DNA of 64,000 nucleotides, taken from the NCBI RefSeq assembly GCF_900111895.1, contig NZ_FOKB01000001.1, positions 1,174,363-1,238,362 of the forward strand. Direction: 5' to 3'. Positions 35,111 to 44,329 of the stretch are shown here, piece by piece (the first letter of the stretch is position 1; every line of letters begins with the position of its first letter). Origin of the DNA: Pseudomonas simiae. Its GTDB lineage: Bacteria > Pseudomonadota > Gammaproteobacteria > Pseudomonadales > Pseudomonadaceae. The notes under the pieces were generated by a model, which was given only the letters and a program-made list of their open reading frames with translations, did not search any database and was not told where the DNA came from. The position numbers and the translations under genes were made by a program.

Positions 35111-35728
35111 ATGCCTTACTCGCGCTTGAACAAAGATGACGCCGTGGTCCTGTTGGTCGATCACCAGACCGGCCTGATTTCTCTGGTACAGGACTTCTCC
35201 CCGAACGAATTCAAGAACAACGTGCTGGCGTTGGCTGACGTCGCCAAATTCTTCAACCTGCCGACCATCCTGACCACCAGTTTTGAAAGCGGTCCCAACG
35301 GTCCACTGGTTCCAGAGCTCAAAGCCCTGTTCCCGGACGCCCCGTACATCGCCCGCCCTGGCCAGATCAACGCCTGGGACAACGAAGATTTCGTCAAGGC
35401 GGTCAAGGCGACCGGCCGCAAGCAGATCATCATTGCCGGCGTGGTGACGGATGTGTGCGTCGCTTTCCCGACCCTGTGTGCCCTCGATGAAGGCTTTGAG
35501 GTGTTCGTGGTCACCGATGCCTCCGGTACCTTCAACGAAACCGTGCAACAAGCTGCCTGGGCGCGCATGACGGCCGCCGGTGCGCAACTGGTGAACTGGT
35601 TCGCCGTGGCCTGCGAGCTGCAAGTGGACTGGCGCAACGACATGGAAGGCCTGGCCAACCTGCTGTCGCCGCGCATTCCCAACTACCGCAACCTGATGAA
35701 CAGCTACTCGGCGTTCACTGCCAAGTAA
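35111..35728 (+). CDS. isochorismatase-like hydrolase, YcaC family
   Basis: This 205-residue cysteine hydrolase fold has the catalytic triad pattern visible: aspartate in VLLVDHQTGL, lysine in DDFVKAVKATGRK-type context (EDFVKAVKA), and cysteine in GVVTDVCVAFP. The family is related to nicotinamidases and isochorismatases; YcaC itself has no established substrate. A GGAG-type ribosome-binding site is present 30 bases after the amidohydrolase stop. It is followed by a REP doublet. Confidence 0.9.
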   Translation: MPYSRLNKDDAVVLLVDHQTGLISLVQDFSPNEFKNNVLALADVAKFFNLPTILTTSFESGPNGPLVPELKALFPDAPYIARPGQINAWDNEDFVKAVKATGRKQIIIAGVVTDVCVAFPTLCALDEGFEVFVVTDASGTFNETVQQAAWARMTAAGAQLVNWFAVACELQVDWRNDMEGLANLLSPRIPNYRNLMNSYSAFTAK

Positions 35729-35756
35729 CTAGCCTTCAAGGATGTAGGTAATTCCC

Positions 35757-35845
35757 TGTGGGAGGGGGCTTGCTCCCGAATGCAGTGTGTCAGTCCCAGC
35801 ATCTGTGACTGACCCACTGCATTCGGGAGCAGGCCCCCTCCCACA
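35757..35845. repeat. REP doublet (REPIN)
   Basis: The 38-base arms 35757-35794 and 35808-35845 are complementary except at two positions, with a 13-base loop. The core is GAGGGGGCTTGCTCCC. It separates the hydrolase operon from the LysR gene at 35928 and could also act as a transcript end. Confidence 0.9.
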
Positions 35846-35927
35846 TTTGTTCGTGTTTCCCTATTTTGGTTTGTGGCGTGCCCACTAAACCGCTATAAAA
35901 ACCGCAAATGTCCACCGAGAAGCGACA

Positions 35928-36809
35928 ATGAACCCCTTCGAAGACATGCGCCTGTTCTGCCAGGTCATGGAGTCCGGCAGTTTCACCGCCGCCGCCGAGC
36001 AATTGGGGCTGTCCAAGCAGTTCGTCAGCCGCCGCCTGATCCAACTGGAAGACCGCCTGGGCGTACGCCTGCTCAACCGTTCCACGCGCCGGCTGGACGT
36101 CACGCCACTCGGCCAGAGCTACTACGAGTCCGCCTTGCGCCTGCTCAGTGAAGTCGAGCAGGTGGAGCAGGGCATCGCCGGCCAGAACAGCGAACCCCGC
36201 GGTACCATTCGCCTGAGCGCGCCCTTGTCGTTTGCCATGGCCCACCTGGGTTGCCTGTTGCCGCTGTTCCTGCGGCGCTATCCCCAGGTGGCGGTGGAGG
36301 TGGACTTGAGCGACCGCCCCGTGGACCTGATCGGCGAAGGCTACGACCTGGTGCTGCGCATCGGCACCCTGGAAGACTCCACCTTGATTGCCCGTCGCAT
36401 CGCCAGCATTCCCCGGGTGTACTGCGCCAGCCCCGACTACCTGGCCCTGCGCGGTACGCCGCATAAACCCGACGACCTCGCCGAACACGATTGCCTGCCC
36501 TACGGCCATGGTCGCCAGGTGCAATGGCGCTTCAAGGGCAAGGTGCAGGCGCTGAACGTCAGCGGGCGCATGCGTGTGAACAACGGCGACCTGCTGCGCG
36601 ACACGGCCATCGCCGGCCTGGGCGTGACCTACCTGCCGACCTTTATCGTCGGCGACGCGTTGAAGGATGGCCGCCTGGTCACCGTCCTCGACGAATTCGC
36701 CCCCGAGGCCCTGACCCTGTCAGCGGTTTACCCGCAACACCGGCAAGGCTCGCGGCCGGTGCAGGCACTGGTGGAGTTCCTGCGTGAACGCCTGGCTAGC
36801 GGCTGTTGA
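35928..36809 (+). CDS. LysR-family transcriptional regulator
   Basis: This 293-residue LysR regulator of the CrgA/PtxR-like branch has a helix-turn-helix at residues 5-62 (MRLFCQVMESGSFTAAAEQL, KQFVSRRLIQLEDRLG) and an effector-binding domain at residues 90-290. The last 14 bases overlap the 3' end of the convergent AraC gene. The target is unknown. Confidence 0.9.
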   Translation: MNPFEDMRLFCQVMESGSFTAAAEQLGLSKQFVSRRLIQLEDRLGVRLLNRSTRRLDVTPLGQSYYESALRLLSEVEQVEQGIAGQNSEPRGTIRLSAPLSFAMAHLGCLLPLFLRRYPQVAVEVDLSDRPVDLIGEGYDLVLRIGTLEDSTLIARRIASIPRVYCASPDYLALRGTPHKPDDLAEHDCLPYGHGRQVQWRFKGKVQALNVSGRMRVNNGDLLRDTAIAGLGVTYLPTFIVGDALKDGRLVTVLDEFAPEALTLSAVYPQHRQGSRPVQALVEFLRERLASGC

Positions 36810-37833
36810 ACAGCTGGCGGATCAGGTGGGGCGTGCTACCGGTCCAGCGCTTGAATGAACGGCGAAAGTTTGCCGCGTCGTTGAAGTTCAGGTACGCCGC
36901 CACTTCGTCATTGCTGTAACCCTTGACCTGATACAGGTGCAGCGCCACCTGCTTGCGCACACGGTCAACCTGCTGCTGAAAGCCGGTGGCATGTTTATGC
37001 AGCTTGCGCTTGAGGGTCGCCGGGCTCATGGCGAAGGCATGCGCGGCCTGTTCCAGGCTTGGCGGCTGGCGCACCTGCTCGCGCAGGTAGTCGTAGAGAC
37101 AATCAAGAAAACTGCTGGTGAAGCCCAGCTGTTCGATCTGCTCGCGGGCGTGTTGGCGCGCGACTTGGCCTGCGGTGGCCGAGGCGCCCGGCCACGCGCG
37201 GATGAGGTGTTCGCGGGGGATGCTCAGCATGTCCAGCGGTCGCTCAAAACGCGTGCCTTCCCCCAGGTGCACCCAATACTGTTCGACATAACGCGGTTCG
37301 GCATGGCTGAAGCTGGCCGTCCACGGCAGGCGCTCGCCGCTGAGCCATTGGCTCATGGCAACCAGTGAGGTCATGCTGGCTTCGAGCAGGAAGCGCCAGT
37401 GTTCACCGGCGCCGCAACTGTCCAGCCAGTACAGGTAGGCGTGGTGCTCATCCAGCTCCAGTTGCAGGGTGACCAGCGGGCTGAGCAACACCTGTTGCTG
37501 GATCAGAATGTCCAGGGCCTGGTGCAGGTTCTGTGCATGACCCAACGCGTGGCTGGCGGCGCCGTAGTAGCCGGGCAACAGGCGTTGGCCAAACAGAAAA
37601 CTGCTGTCATCCGCGTCCAGTAACTTGCGGCTGTTGCCGATCAATCCGAGGAACTGCTGCGGGCTCAACCGCGCAGTGCCGGCCAGGATGTCTTCGTGGA
37701 ACAAGCCGGTGCCGCGCAGCAGGCGATGGCTGTCGATGTCCCGTGACAGGGCCAGGTCGATCAGCGTGGCCGGTTGGTAGTGACCGGGAATAAAGCGGCT
37801 GTCGGCTTCGTACCAGCTGGTTTTGACGGCCAT
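36796..37833 (-). CDS. AraC-family regulator with AraC-binding-type N-terminal domain
   Basis: This 345-residue regulator has a long N-terminal effector domain (residues 20-210; ILAGTARLSPQQFLGLIGNS) of the OruR/ArgR-type 'arabinose-binding' group. The C-terminal AraC DNA-binding domain (HAFAMSPATLKRKLHKHATG; NDEVAAYLNFNDAANFRRSF) follows. Its ATG is one base past the stop of the degenerate-GGDEF gene, so the two form a tight operon. The PHO-box-like repeat at 38802 lies in front of that operon. Confidence 0.9.
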   Translation of the reverse strand: MAVKTSWYEADSRFIPGHYQPATLIDLALSRDIDSHRLLRGTGLFHEDILAGTARLSPQQFLGLIGNSRKLLDADDSSFLFGQRLLPGYYGAASHALGHAQNLHQALDILIQQQVLLSPLVTLQLELDEHHAYLYWLDSCGAGEHWRFLLEASMTSLVAMSQWLSGERLPWTASFSHAEPRYVEQYWVHLGEGTRFERPLDMLSIPREHLIRAWPGASATAGQVARQHAREQIEQLGFTSSFLDCLYDYLREQVRQPPSLEQAAHAFAMSPATLKRKLHKHATGFQQQVDRVRKQVALHLYQVKGYSNDEVAAYLNFNDAANFRRSFKRWTGSTPHLIRQLFNSR

Positions 37834-37834
37834 C

Positions 37835-38749
37835 TCAGGCGCTTTTCGCCAGGGGCTGCTTGGCCCTGGCCAGGGCCAGGTTGAGGCGCTTGAGCAGGTC
37901 GTGGGGCGGCTCGTTCAGGGCCATGACCACGGCAGTGGTCGCCGCCAGTTGCAGACGTTCACCGTGCAGCCGGGTTTTGTGGGCCAGGCCGCGCACTGCC
38001 TGTTGCAACTCCAGCGCCAGCGCCTTGGCCTGGCGCTCGCCGGTATTGGGCAGCAGCACCACAAACCGATCGCCGGCCAGGCGGCACAGCAGGTCCTGCC
38101 GGCGCAGGTTGAGCAACAACAAATGGCTGAGGGCCTGCAGCACCGCGTCGCCCTCGGCATGCCCGTAGGCCTGGTTGATGGCGGCGAAGTTGTCCAGGTC
38201 CAGAGCCAGCAGCGACAGGGGTTGTTGCTGGGTGTGGCTGTCCTGCAGGCTGTCGGCCAGCTGGCGCTTGAGGTAGTCGGCACCGGCCAAGGGGGTGAGT
38301 TTGTCGAACAGCCGATGCTCGCGAAACAACCGCTCGCGCTTTTCCATCTGCGCGCTGATCGCCAGTTGCTCGCGGTGCCAATGGTAGATGCCGATGGTCA
38401 GCAGGATCATGCCCACCGGCATTGGTCCGGATTCCAGCCAGTGGTCCCAGGTGATGCTGTCGGGCAGGCGGATGAATTCGTCGAGGCTGTCGATCCACCA
38501 GGAGAAAAAGATGCATGACAGGCCTAGCGCCAGGTAGTTGGTGACGCGCCCGGCGGGGCGGCTTTTCAGCACCAGGCCCAGCCAGACCAACGCCAACAGC
38601 GCGGAGCCGCCTTCGCCGACGATATCCAGCCACACCCATTCGCTGAAGCTTTTCAACTCGCCGCAGGCCAGGTGCAGGATCAGCCCGAGGTTGGCCGCGA
38701 TCAGCAACAGGGAGAGTTTCCAGCGGTGGGGCTTGAGCACGGAAAACAT
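37835..38749 (-). CDS. membrane GGDEF protein with degenerate active site and intact I-site
   Basis: This 304-residue protein has four hydrophobic segments (residues 11-30, 41-62, 70-85, 110-124), a short linker and a C-terminal GGDEF domain (150-300). The signature reads AGDRF at 225-229 instead of GG(D/E)EF, losing the first glycine and the catalytic glutamate. The inhibitory-site motif RRQD (216-219) is kept at the correct five-residue distance. It is therefore unlikely to make c-di-GMP and more likely to bind it. It is co-transcribed with an AraC regulator, suggesting a signalling pair. Confidence 0.87.
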   Translation of the reverse strand: MFSVLKPHRWKLSLLLIAANLGLILHLACGELKSFSEWVWLDIVGEGGSALLALVWLGLVLKSRPAGRVTNYLALGLSCIFFSWWIDSLDEFIRLPDSITWDHWLESGPMPVGMILLTIGIYHWHREQLAISAQMEKRERLFREHRLFDKLTPLAGADYLKRQLADSLQDSHTQQQPLSLLALDLDNFAAINQAYGHAEGDAVLQALSHLLLLNLRRQDLLCRLAGDRFVVLLPNTGERQAKALALELQQAVRGLAHKTRLHGERLQLAATTAVVMALNEPPHDLLKRLNLALARAKQPLAKSA

Positions 38750-38801
38750 GGCCGCGAGTCCTTGGGCAAATAAGCGATGGGCGCCAGCACAGCAGATGGA
38801 T

Positions 38802-38819
38802 GTGACGGTTGCGTGACGG
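38802..38819 (-). promoter_or_regulatory. PHO-box-like direct repeat facing the GGDEF-AraC operon
   Basis: On the minus strand CCGTCAC-GCAA-CCGTCAC is an exact 7-base direct repeat with an 11-base period. It matches the CTGTCAT-N4-CTGTCAT PHO box in five of seven positions per half. It lies about 53 bases before the ATG at 38749, a plausible distance for PhoB activation. Confidence 0.55.
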
Positions 38820-38868
38820 TGGGGAGGGGTCGAATCAGCTCATCCGTCCAGGCATTGAAAATCAAAAA

Positions 38869-38956
38869 TGGGGGCGGGGGCTTGCCCCCGATAGCGGTGT
38901 GTCAGCGGAAAATCAGGTGACTGACCTACCGCCATCGAGGGCAAGCCCCCTCCCAC
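38869..38956. repeat. REP doublet (REPIN) in the divergent gap
   Basis: The left arm at 38869-38905 (TGGGGGCGGGGGCTTGCCCC, then GATAGCGGTGTGTCAG) faces the right arm at 38920-38956, with a few mismatches. It lies in the 381-base gap 38750-39130 between the GGDEF gene and the TonB-dependent receptor gene and insulates the two PHO-box-like elements from each other. Confidence 0.85.
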
Positions 38957-39039
38957 AGTTGATCTTCACAGGTCATATCAGCTCATTTCACATCGAATCC
39001 CAGCGTAGAGCCCTTGTTTACGGGCCTTCACGCCACCCC

Positions 39040-39057
39040 TTGTCACAGAACCGTCAT
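39040..39057 (+). promoter_or_regulatory. PHO-box-like direct repeat upstream of the receptor-phytase operon
   Basis: TTGTCAC-AGAA-CCGTCAT matches CTGTCAT-N4-CTGTCAT at 11 of 14 positions, with the required 11-base period. It is 73 bases before the receptor ATG and in the correct orientation. The operon encodes a phytase, so phosphate-starvation control by PhoB would make biological sense. Confidence 0.65.
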
Positions 39058-39130
39058 CCCCCACCCCTAGCGTGCCCTTCCAGTTGCCGGGCCTCTTGCC
39101 TGGCGCCAACGGATTCTTGGGGAGGATTGC

Positions 39131-41644
39131 ATGTACAAGCGCACCGGGCTCGTCGGCTTCACGCTTACTGCCTTGGCCCTGGCAATTGCCAGCGAGCGGC
39201 TTTCGGCGGCCGAAGTGAGCAACACCGAGCACGTCGAAGTGGTCGGCCAGGCGGCAGCCATGGATCAGGCGCTCAAGGAGCAACGCAGCGCCGACAGCAT
39301 CAAGAGCGTGGTGCATGCCGACGGCGTGGCCCAGTTGCCGGATGAAAACGTCGCCGAAGCGGCGCAGCGCCTGCCGGGTATCAGCGTGGAACGCGACCAG
39401 GGCGAAGGGCGCTTTGTCAGCGTGCGCGGCCTGGGCCCGGACCTCAACAGCGTGACCATCAACGGCACCCTGGTGCCCGCCCCGGAAAGCGCACGCCGCG
39501 CGGTGGCCCTCGATGTGCTGCCTTCGGAGCTGGTGCAGTCGCTGTCGGTGATCAAGACCCTCACCCCGGACATGGACGCCAACTCCCTCGGCGGCACCGT
39601 CGATGTGCAAAGCCTGTCGGCCTTCGACCACAAGGGCCTGTTCTACACCGGGAGCACCGAAGCCAGCTACGACAAGAACACCCACCAGACCAGCCCGAAA
39701 TTCTCCGGCGCTGCCAGCAACCGTTTCAGCCTCGGCGACGGCGTCGACAACTTCGGTGTGGCCGCCGCGCTCAGTTGGCAGAAGCGTGACTTCGGCTCGG
39801 ACAACGTCGAGACCGGCGGCGCGTGGGATTTCACCCATGGCGCCAAGCTCAACGAATTCGAACAGCGCGACTACGACATCAGTCGAGAACGTGCCGGTGG
39901 CGGTCTGAACTTCGATTACAAGCCCGATGACCTCAGCAGCTACTACCTGCGCACCCTCTACAGCAGCTACAAAGACACCGAGACCCGTAACGCCACCAGC
40001 ATCGAATTTGCCGACCCACTCGCCGCCGGCGAACTGGGCGATGCCGAGGCCAAGCGCAAGCTGAAGAACCGCGAAGAGACCCAGAAAATCCAGTCCTATG
40101 TGTTCGGTGGCGAGCGCATGCTCGGCCTGTGGACCCTGAGTGGCCAGGCCGGCTACAGCCAGTCCAGTGAAGACAGCCCGGCGCATATCGCCGGCGCCAC
40201 GTTCGACGGCGGTGACTTTGCCAACAGCGGCTTCTACGACAAAGACAAGCCACGCCCGATCATTGGCAGCGGCTTCTATGACGCAAGCAACTTCACCCTC
40301 GACAAGGTCGACTGGGAAAAACAGAACACCAAGGACACCGAGAAAAACCTGCGCCTGGACCTGGTCCGCGACTACGACCTGAGCGGCTATGCGTCCCAGG
40401 TGAAGTTCGGCGGCAAGGTCAGCCGTCGCAACAAGGGCAACGACCTGGAAGCCTGGGTCTACAAAGACTTCGACACCCTCGGTTTTACCGACGACCAGCT
40501 CAACCTCAGCCAATTCCAGAAAGGCAACGTGGACTACCGCCTGGGCAACTACGGGCCAGGCATCAGCCCCAGCAGCATCAAACACCTGATCGGCAGCCTC
40601 AACGCCGCAGACTTCTATGACGAGACTGAATCCCGGGTCAACGACTTCACCCTCCGTGAAGACATCAACGCCGGTTACCTGATGAACACTATCGATATCG
40701 ACGACTGGCGCTTCATCGCCGGCCTGCGTTACGAAGGTACCGAGTTCGAAGCCAAGGGCACAGGCGCCACCGATGGCGTGTTCACGCCCACCGAGACCAA
40801 GCGCCGCTATCACCACTGGCTGCCGGGCCTGCATGCGCGCTACCAGATCGACAAGAACACCCAGGTGCGCGCGGCCTGGACCAAAGCCGTGGTGCGCCCG
40901 ACCTTCGGCCAATTGGCACCGGGGTTTGTCATTGACGATGACGAGGCCACCTTCGGCAACCCGGACCTCAAGCCCCTGGAATCGAGCAACCTCGACCTCG
41001 GCATCGAGCACTTCATGGGCCGCGCCGGCACCGTCTCGGCGTTTGTGTTTTACAAGGACATCAAGAACTTCGTCTACAACACCGACCTGGCCGGCAGCGG
41101 GGCCTGGGCCAACTTTTCCGAGGCGCATACCTATGCCAACGGTGACAGTGCCAAGCTCTACGGCCTGGAACTGGCCTACTCACAGAAATTCGATTGGCTG
41201 CCTGCACCGTGGAACGGCCTGCTGATCGGTGCCAATACCACGTTCAGCCGTTCCAGCGCCGACATCGAAGGCTTCGACAGCGCCAGCGGTTCGAATCGCA
41301 AACGCAACATCAGCCTGCCTAACCAGTCAGACACCGTCGGCAACCTGATGCTTGGCTGGGAAGACGACAAGCTCAGCCTGCGTCTGTCGGCCAACTACAA
41401 ATCGGCCTACCTCTACGAGCTGGCCTCAATCAACGACAAAGCCCACGACCTGCACGTCGACGCCCAGACCTTCGTTGATTTCAGCGCGCGCTACTCACTG
41501 ACCAAGAACCTGCAAGTCAGCTTCGAGGCCCAGAACCTTACCGATGAGTCGTACTTCGTCTACACCGGCCACCGCAGCTACAACGGCCAGTACGAAGAGT
41601 ACGGCCCGACCTACAAGCTGGGCCTGACGTTCACCCACTTCTAA
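39131..41644 (+). CDS. TonB-dependent outer-membrane receptor, phytase-linked
   Basis: This 837-residue receptor has a signal peptide (to about residue 27, RLSAAE) and a TonB-box-like EHVEVVGQ at 33-40. The plug domain follows at about 50-165 (RLPGISVERDQGEGRFVSVR; DANSLGGTVDVQS), then a 22-strand barrel ending in the C-terminal phenylalanine of LTFTHF. The plug pattern is of the group that imports carbohydrates and other organic substrates rather than a classical siderophore receptor, so uptake of phytate, its breakdown products or a metal-phytate complex is possible. The GGGGAGGA ribosome-binding site lies 5 bases before the ATG. The phytase gene follows 65 bases downstream, after a small GAGCGAGTTCGCTC hairpin. 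Confidence 0.9.
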   Translation: MYKRTGLVGFTLTALALAIASERLSAAEVSNTEHVEVVGQAAAMDQALKEQRSADSIKSVVHADGVAQLPDENVAEAAQRLPGISVERDQGEGRFVSVRGLGPDLNSVTINGTLVPAPESARRAVALDVLPSELVQSLSVIKTLTPDMDANSLGGTVDVQSLSAFDHKGLFYTGSTEASYDKNTHQTSPKFSGAASNRFSLGDGVDNFGVAAALSWQKRDFGSDNVETGGAWDFTHGAKLNEFEQRDYDISRERAGGGLNFDYKPDDLSSYYLRTLYSSYKDTETRNATSIEFADPLAAGELGDAEAKRKLKNREETQKIQSYVFGGERMLGLWTLSGQAGYSQSSEDSPAHIAGATFDGGDFANSGFYDKDKPRPIIGSGFYDASNFTLDKVDWEKQNTKDTEKNLRLDLVRDYDLSGYASQVKFGGKVSRRNKGNDLEAWVYKDFDTLGFTDDQLNLSQFQKGNVDYRLGNYGPGISPSSIKHLIGSLNAADFYDETESRVNDFTLREDINAGYLMNTIDIDDWRFIAGLRYEGTEFEAKGTGATDGVFTPTETKRRYHHWLPGLHARYQIDKNTQVRAAWTKAVVRPTFGQLAPGFVIDDDEATFGNPDLKPLESSNLDLGIEHFMGRAGTVSAFVFYKDIKNFVYNTDLAGSGAWANFSEAHTYANGDSAKLYGLELAYSQKFDWLPAPWNGLLIGANTTFSRSSADIEGFDSASGSNRKRNISLPNQSDTVGNLMLGWEDDKLSLRLSANYKSAYLYELASINDKAHDLHVDAQTFVDFSARYSLTKNLQVSFEAQNLTDESYFVYTGHRSYNGQYEEYGPTYKLGLTFTHF

Positions 41645-41709
41645 CTCGCCTTTTTTCCACTGTAGGCGCGAGCGAGTTCGCTCCTGCACGACAAGGATTT
41701 TGATTGTTC

Positions 41710-43575
41710 ATGAGAATGTCCAAGCTCTACGTGATGATGGTGTTGGCCGCGTGCTCGCCGGTCATGGCCGCCGACCTGGCGCTGACCCCTTGGGCGCCAA
41801 GCCTGAATGCTGACGCGGTGACTTTCCTGCCGGGCCGCACTGAGCGCCTGGCCGCCGGTACCCGCAACGGCCTGCAACTGCTCGACGGCAAAGGTGCCGA
41901 ACTGGTCCGCTTCAACGGTAATTTCAGCAGCCTTGACACCCGCATCGCTGGCAACCAGGTGCTGGTTGCCAGCCTCGACAACGACCGCCAGCAAGCGCTG
42001 TTGGTGAACCTCGATGCCTCGGCTAAAACCTTCGGCAAACCGCTGTACCTGCCGACTCGCGACTACCCGGTCAATGGCCTGTGCCTGTTCCGCGACGCAG
42101 CCGCCAACCTGTTTGTGTTCCTGGTGGGAGACGAGGGCAAGGGTGAACAATGGCTGGTGGGCAATGGTTCGACGCTGTCAGGCGAGCCTCAGCGCGTGCG
42201 TGGTTTGCCACTGCCGCCGTCGGCACAGTTCTGCCAGGTGGATGACGCGACCCAGCAGTTGCTGGTCAATGAAGAAAACGTCGGCTGGTGGGCCTACCCG
42301 GCGCACCCGGAGGCGGAGGTGAAACGCACGCCGGTGGCGCTGTTTGACGCTCCCAAACGCGAGGCTGGCGCCATGGCGTTGGTGCCGGGTGGGCTGGTGA
42401 CGCTGGACCCGAAGACTGCCCAACTGCATCTGTTTCAGCACACCGGCGAGCGTTGGGTGGAACAGGGCAGCCTGACGCTGCCGGGCCTGAAAGAACCGGA
42501 GCAACTGAGCGTCAACGGCCAGCAAGTGCTGGTGCGCGATGACGACACCGGTCGGCTCTACCAAGGCCAACTCGACTGGCAGCCCAAGCCTGTGGCCACC
42601 GAGTCGGTATTGCCGGAAGTCGCCGCTCTGCGCCAGACCGACCCGGTCGGTCGCCAGGGCGATGCGGCGGATGATCCCGCAATCTGGATTCACCCCGAAC
42701 AACCGGCCCGCAGCCGCGTGCTCGGTACCAACAAAAAACACGGCCTGCTGGCCTATGACCTCGACGGCAAGCTGTTGCAGGAGCTTGCGGTCGGTCGCCT
42801 GAATAACGTTGACGTGCGCCCCAACTTCAAGCTCGGGGCGCAGACCGTCGACCTGGCCGTGGCCAGCAATCGTGATCACAACAGCCTGAGCCTGTTCAGC
42901 ATCGACCGTCGCAGCGGCGAACTGCGCGAAGCCGGTGAAGTGCCGACGCCACTCAAGGAAATCTATGGCATTTGCCTGTTCCAGCCCGCCAGCGGTGAGA
43001 TCTACGCGATTGCCAACGGCAAGGACGGCACCTTCCTCCAATACCGCCTGAGTGCACCGGACGGCCGGGTGCAGGGCGAGTTGGTGCGCCAGTTCAACGT
43101 CGACAGCCAACCCGAGGGCTGTGTGGCCGACGACCAGCGCCAGCGTTTGTTCATCGGTGAAGAAGACGTCGGCGTCTGGGCGGTGGATGCGCGTGCCGAC
43201 CAACCGGCCACGCTCACCAGCGTGATCAAGGTCGGCCCGCAGCTGCATGCGGATGTCGAGGGCCTGGCGTTGTACCAGAGCGATGAACGCGACTACCTGG
43301 TGATCTCCAGCCAGGGCAATGACAGCTACCTGGTGCTGGATGCCGAGCCACCGTTCGCAATGCACGGTGCCTTTCGCGTCGGCCTGAATGCGGCGGCAGG
43401 GATCGATGGCGCTTCCGAAACCGACGGCCTGGAAGTCACTGCCATCAACCTTGGCGGCCCCTGGAGCAAGGGCCTGCTGGTGGTGCAGGACGGGCGCAAG
43501 CGCATGCCCGAACAGACCCAGAACTTCAAGTTCGTGCCCTGGGCCGACGTGACCCGCGCGTTGAAATTGCCGTAG
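41710..43575 (+). CDS. beta-propeller phytase (3-phytase), two-domain form
   Basis: This 621-residue secreted enzyme hydrolyses phytate (inositol hexakisphosphate) in a calcium-dependent way. The C-terminal half (from about residue 310) is the catalytic beta-propeller: GDAADDPAIWIHP, KHGLLAYDL, NNVDVRPNF, then DGASETDGLEVT and the terminal QDGRKRMPEQTQNFKFVPW. The N-terminal half is a diverged second propeller domain lacking several of these motifs, as in other two-domain phytases. The signal sequence is ambiguous: LAAC at residues 12-15 fits a lipobox, while VMAAD fits ordinary signal cleavage. ATG 41710 is used; TTG 41704 has better spacing from the AAGGA site. It lies between receptor and energising genes. 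Confidence 0.93.
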   Translation: MRMSKLYVMMVLAACSPVMAADLALTPWAPSLNADAVTFLPGRTERLAAGTRNGLQLLDGKGAELVRFNGNFSSLDTRIAGNQVLVASLDNDRQQALLVNLDASAKTFGKPLYLPTRDYPVNGLCLFRDAAANLFVFLVGDEGKGEQWLVGNGSTLSGEPQRVRGLPLPPSAQFCQVDDATQQLLVNEENVGWWAYPAHPEAEVKRTPVALFDAPKREAGAMALVPGGLVTLDPKTAQLHLFQHTGERWVEQGSLTLPGLKEPEQLSVNGQQVLVRDDDTGRLYQGQLDWQPKPVATESVLPEVAALRQTDPVGRQGDAADDPAIWIHPEQPARSRVLGTNKKHGLLAYDLDGKLLQELAVGRLNNVDVRPNFKLGAQTVDLAVASNRDHNSLSLFSIDRRSGELREAGEVPTPLKEIYGICLFQPASGEIYAIANGKDGTFLQYRLSAPDGRVQGELVRQFNVDSQPEGCVADDQRQRLFIGEEDVGVWAVDARADQPATLTSVIKVGPQLHADVEGLALYQSDERDYLVISSQGNDSYLVLDAEPPFAMHGAFRVGLNAAAGIDGASETDGLEVTAINLGGPWSKGLLVVQDGRKRMPEQTQNFKFVPWADVTRALKLP

Positions 43576-43621
43576 GCGTCATCACCCGGTCATCACTTTT
43601 TAATCGAATAGGAGCTTAACC

Positions 43622-44314
43622 ATGCACGCGACGATGGAACATATGACGATCTGGGGCTTGATCAGTGACGCCAGCCTGTTGGTCAAGGCAGTGATGGTCA
43701 CATTGCTGCTGGCGTCCTTGCTCAGTTGGTACCTGATCATCCAGCGCGCCAGTGTCCTGCGACGCCTGGAGCGGCAGTTGAAAGGTTTTGTGCTGCGCTT
43801 TCGGGCTGCGCCTGACTTGCAGCCGCTGTACCGCGAAACCGTGCAGGCGGGCGAGGGTGGCGTTGCGCCGATCTTTATCGCGGGGGTGCAGGAATATCAG
43901 CACCTGCAGGGCCACGACCCGGCGGTGCTGGAAGGTGTCGAGCGCGCGCTGCAGGTGGCGATCACCGAGCAGGAAATCGAGCTGGAAAAGGGTCTGCAAT
44001 TCCTCGCGACTGTGGGTTCGGTCAGCCCCTACATCGGCTTGTTCGGCACGGTGTGGGGCATCATGAATTCCTTTATCGGTTTGTCCCAGGTGCAACAGGC
44101 CACGTTGTCGACGGTAGCGCCGGGCATCGCCGAGGCATTGATCGCCACTGCCATCGGCCTGTTCGCGGCCATCCCGGCGGTGATCGCCTACAACCGTTTC
44201 GCGGCACGTGGGCAGACCTTGCTGACCCGCTACTACGCCTTCGGTAACGAACTGCAAGTGCGTCTGCACCGCACCCTGCGCGGTACGCCGATCAACCTGG
44301 CCGTGGCCGCCTGA
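43622..44314 (+). CDS. TolQ/ExbB-family proton-channel subunit
   Basis: This 230-residue inner-membrane protein has three membrane segments (about 20-38, 125-150, 162-190). The very conserved SVSPYIGLFGTVWGIM and APGIAEALIATAIGLFAAIP stretches are closer to TolQ than to ExbB by eye. It forms the proton-conducting stator with the next gene's product and drives a TonB-type protein. A TAGGAG ribosome-binding site precedes it. Its location directly after the phytase suggests that it is dedicated to the receptor at 39131 and is not the housekeeping tol locus. Confidence 0.9.
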   Translation: MHATMEHMTIWGLISDASLLVKAVMVTLLLASLLSWYLIIQRASVLRRLERQLKGFVLRFRAAPDLQPLYRETVQAGEGGVAPIFIAGVQEYQHLQGHDPAVLEGVERALQVAITEQEIELEKGLQFLATVGSVSPYIGLFGTVWGIMNSFIGLSQVQQATLSTVAPGIAEALIATAIGLFAAIPAVIAYNRFAARGQTLLTRYYAFGNELQVRLHRTLRGTPINLAVAA

Positions 44315-44329
44315 ACAAGGAGCAAACCG

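Noticed and set aside
38978..41128. 716-codon open frame antisense to the TonB-dependent receptor
   Set aside because: It is a shadow frame produced by GC-rich codon use; the plus strand has a complete receptor with signal peptide and C-terminal Phe.
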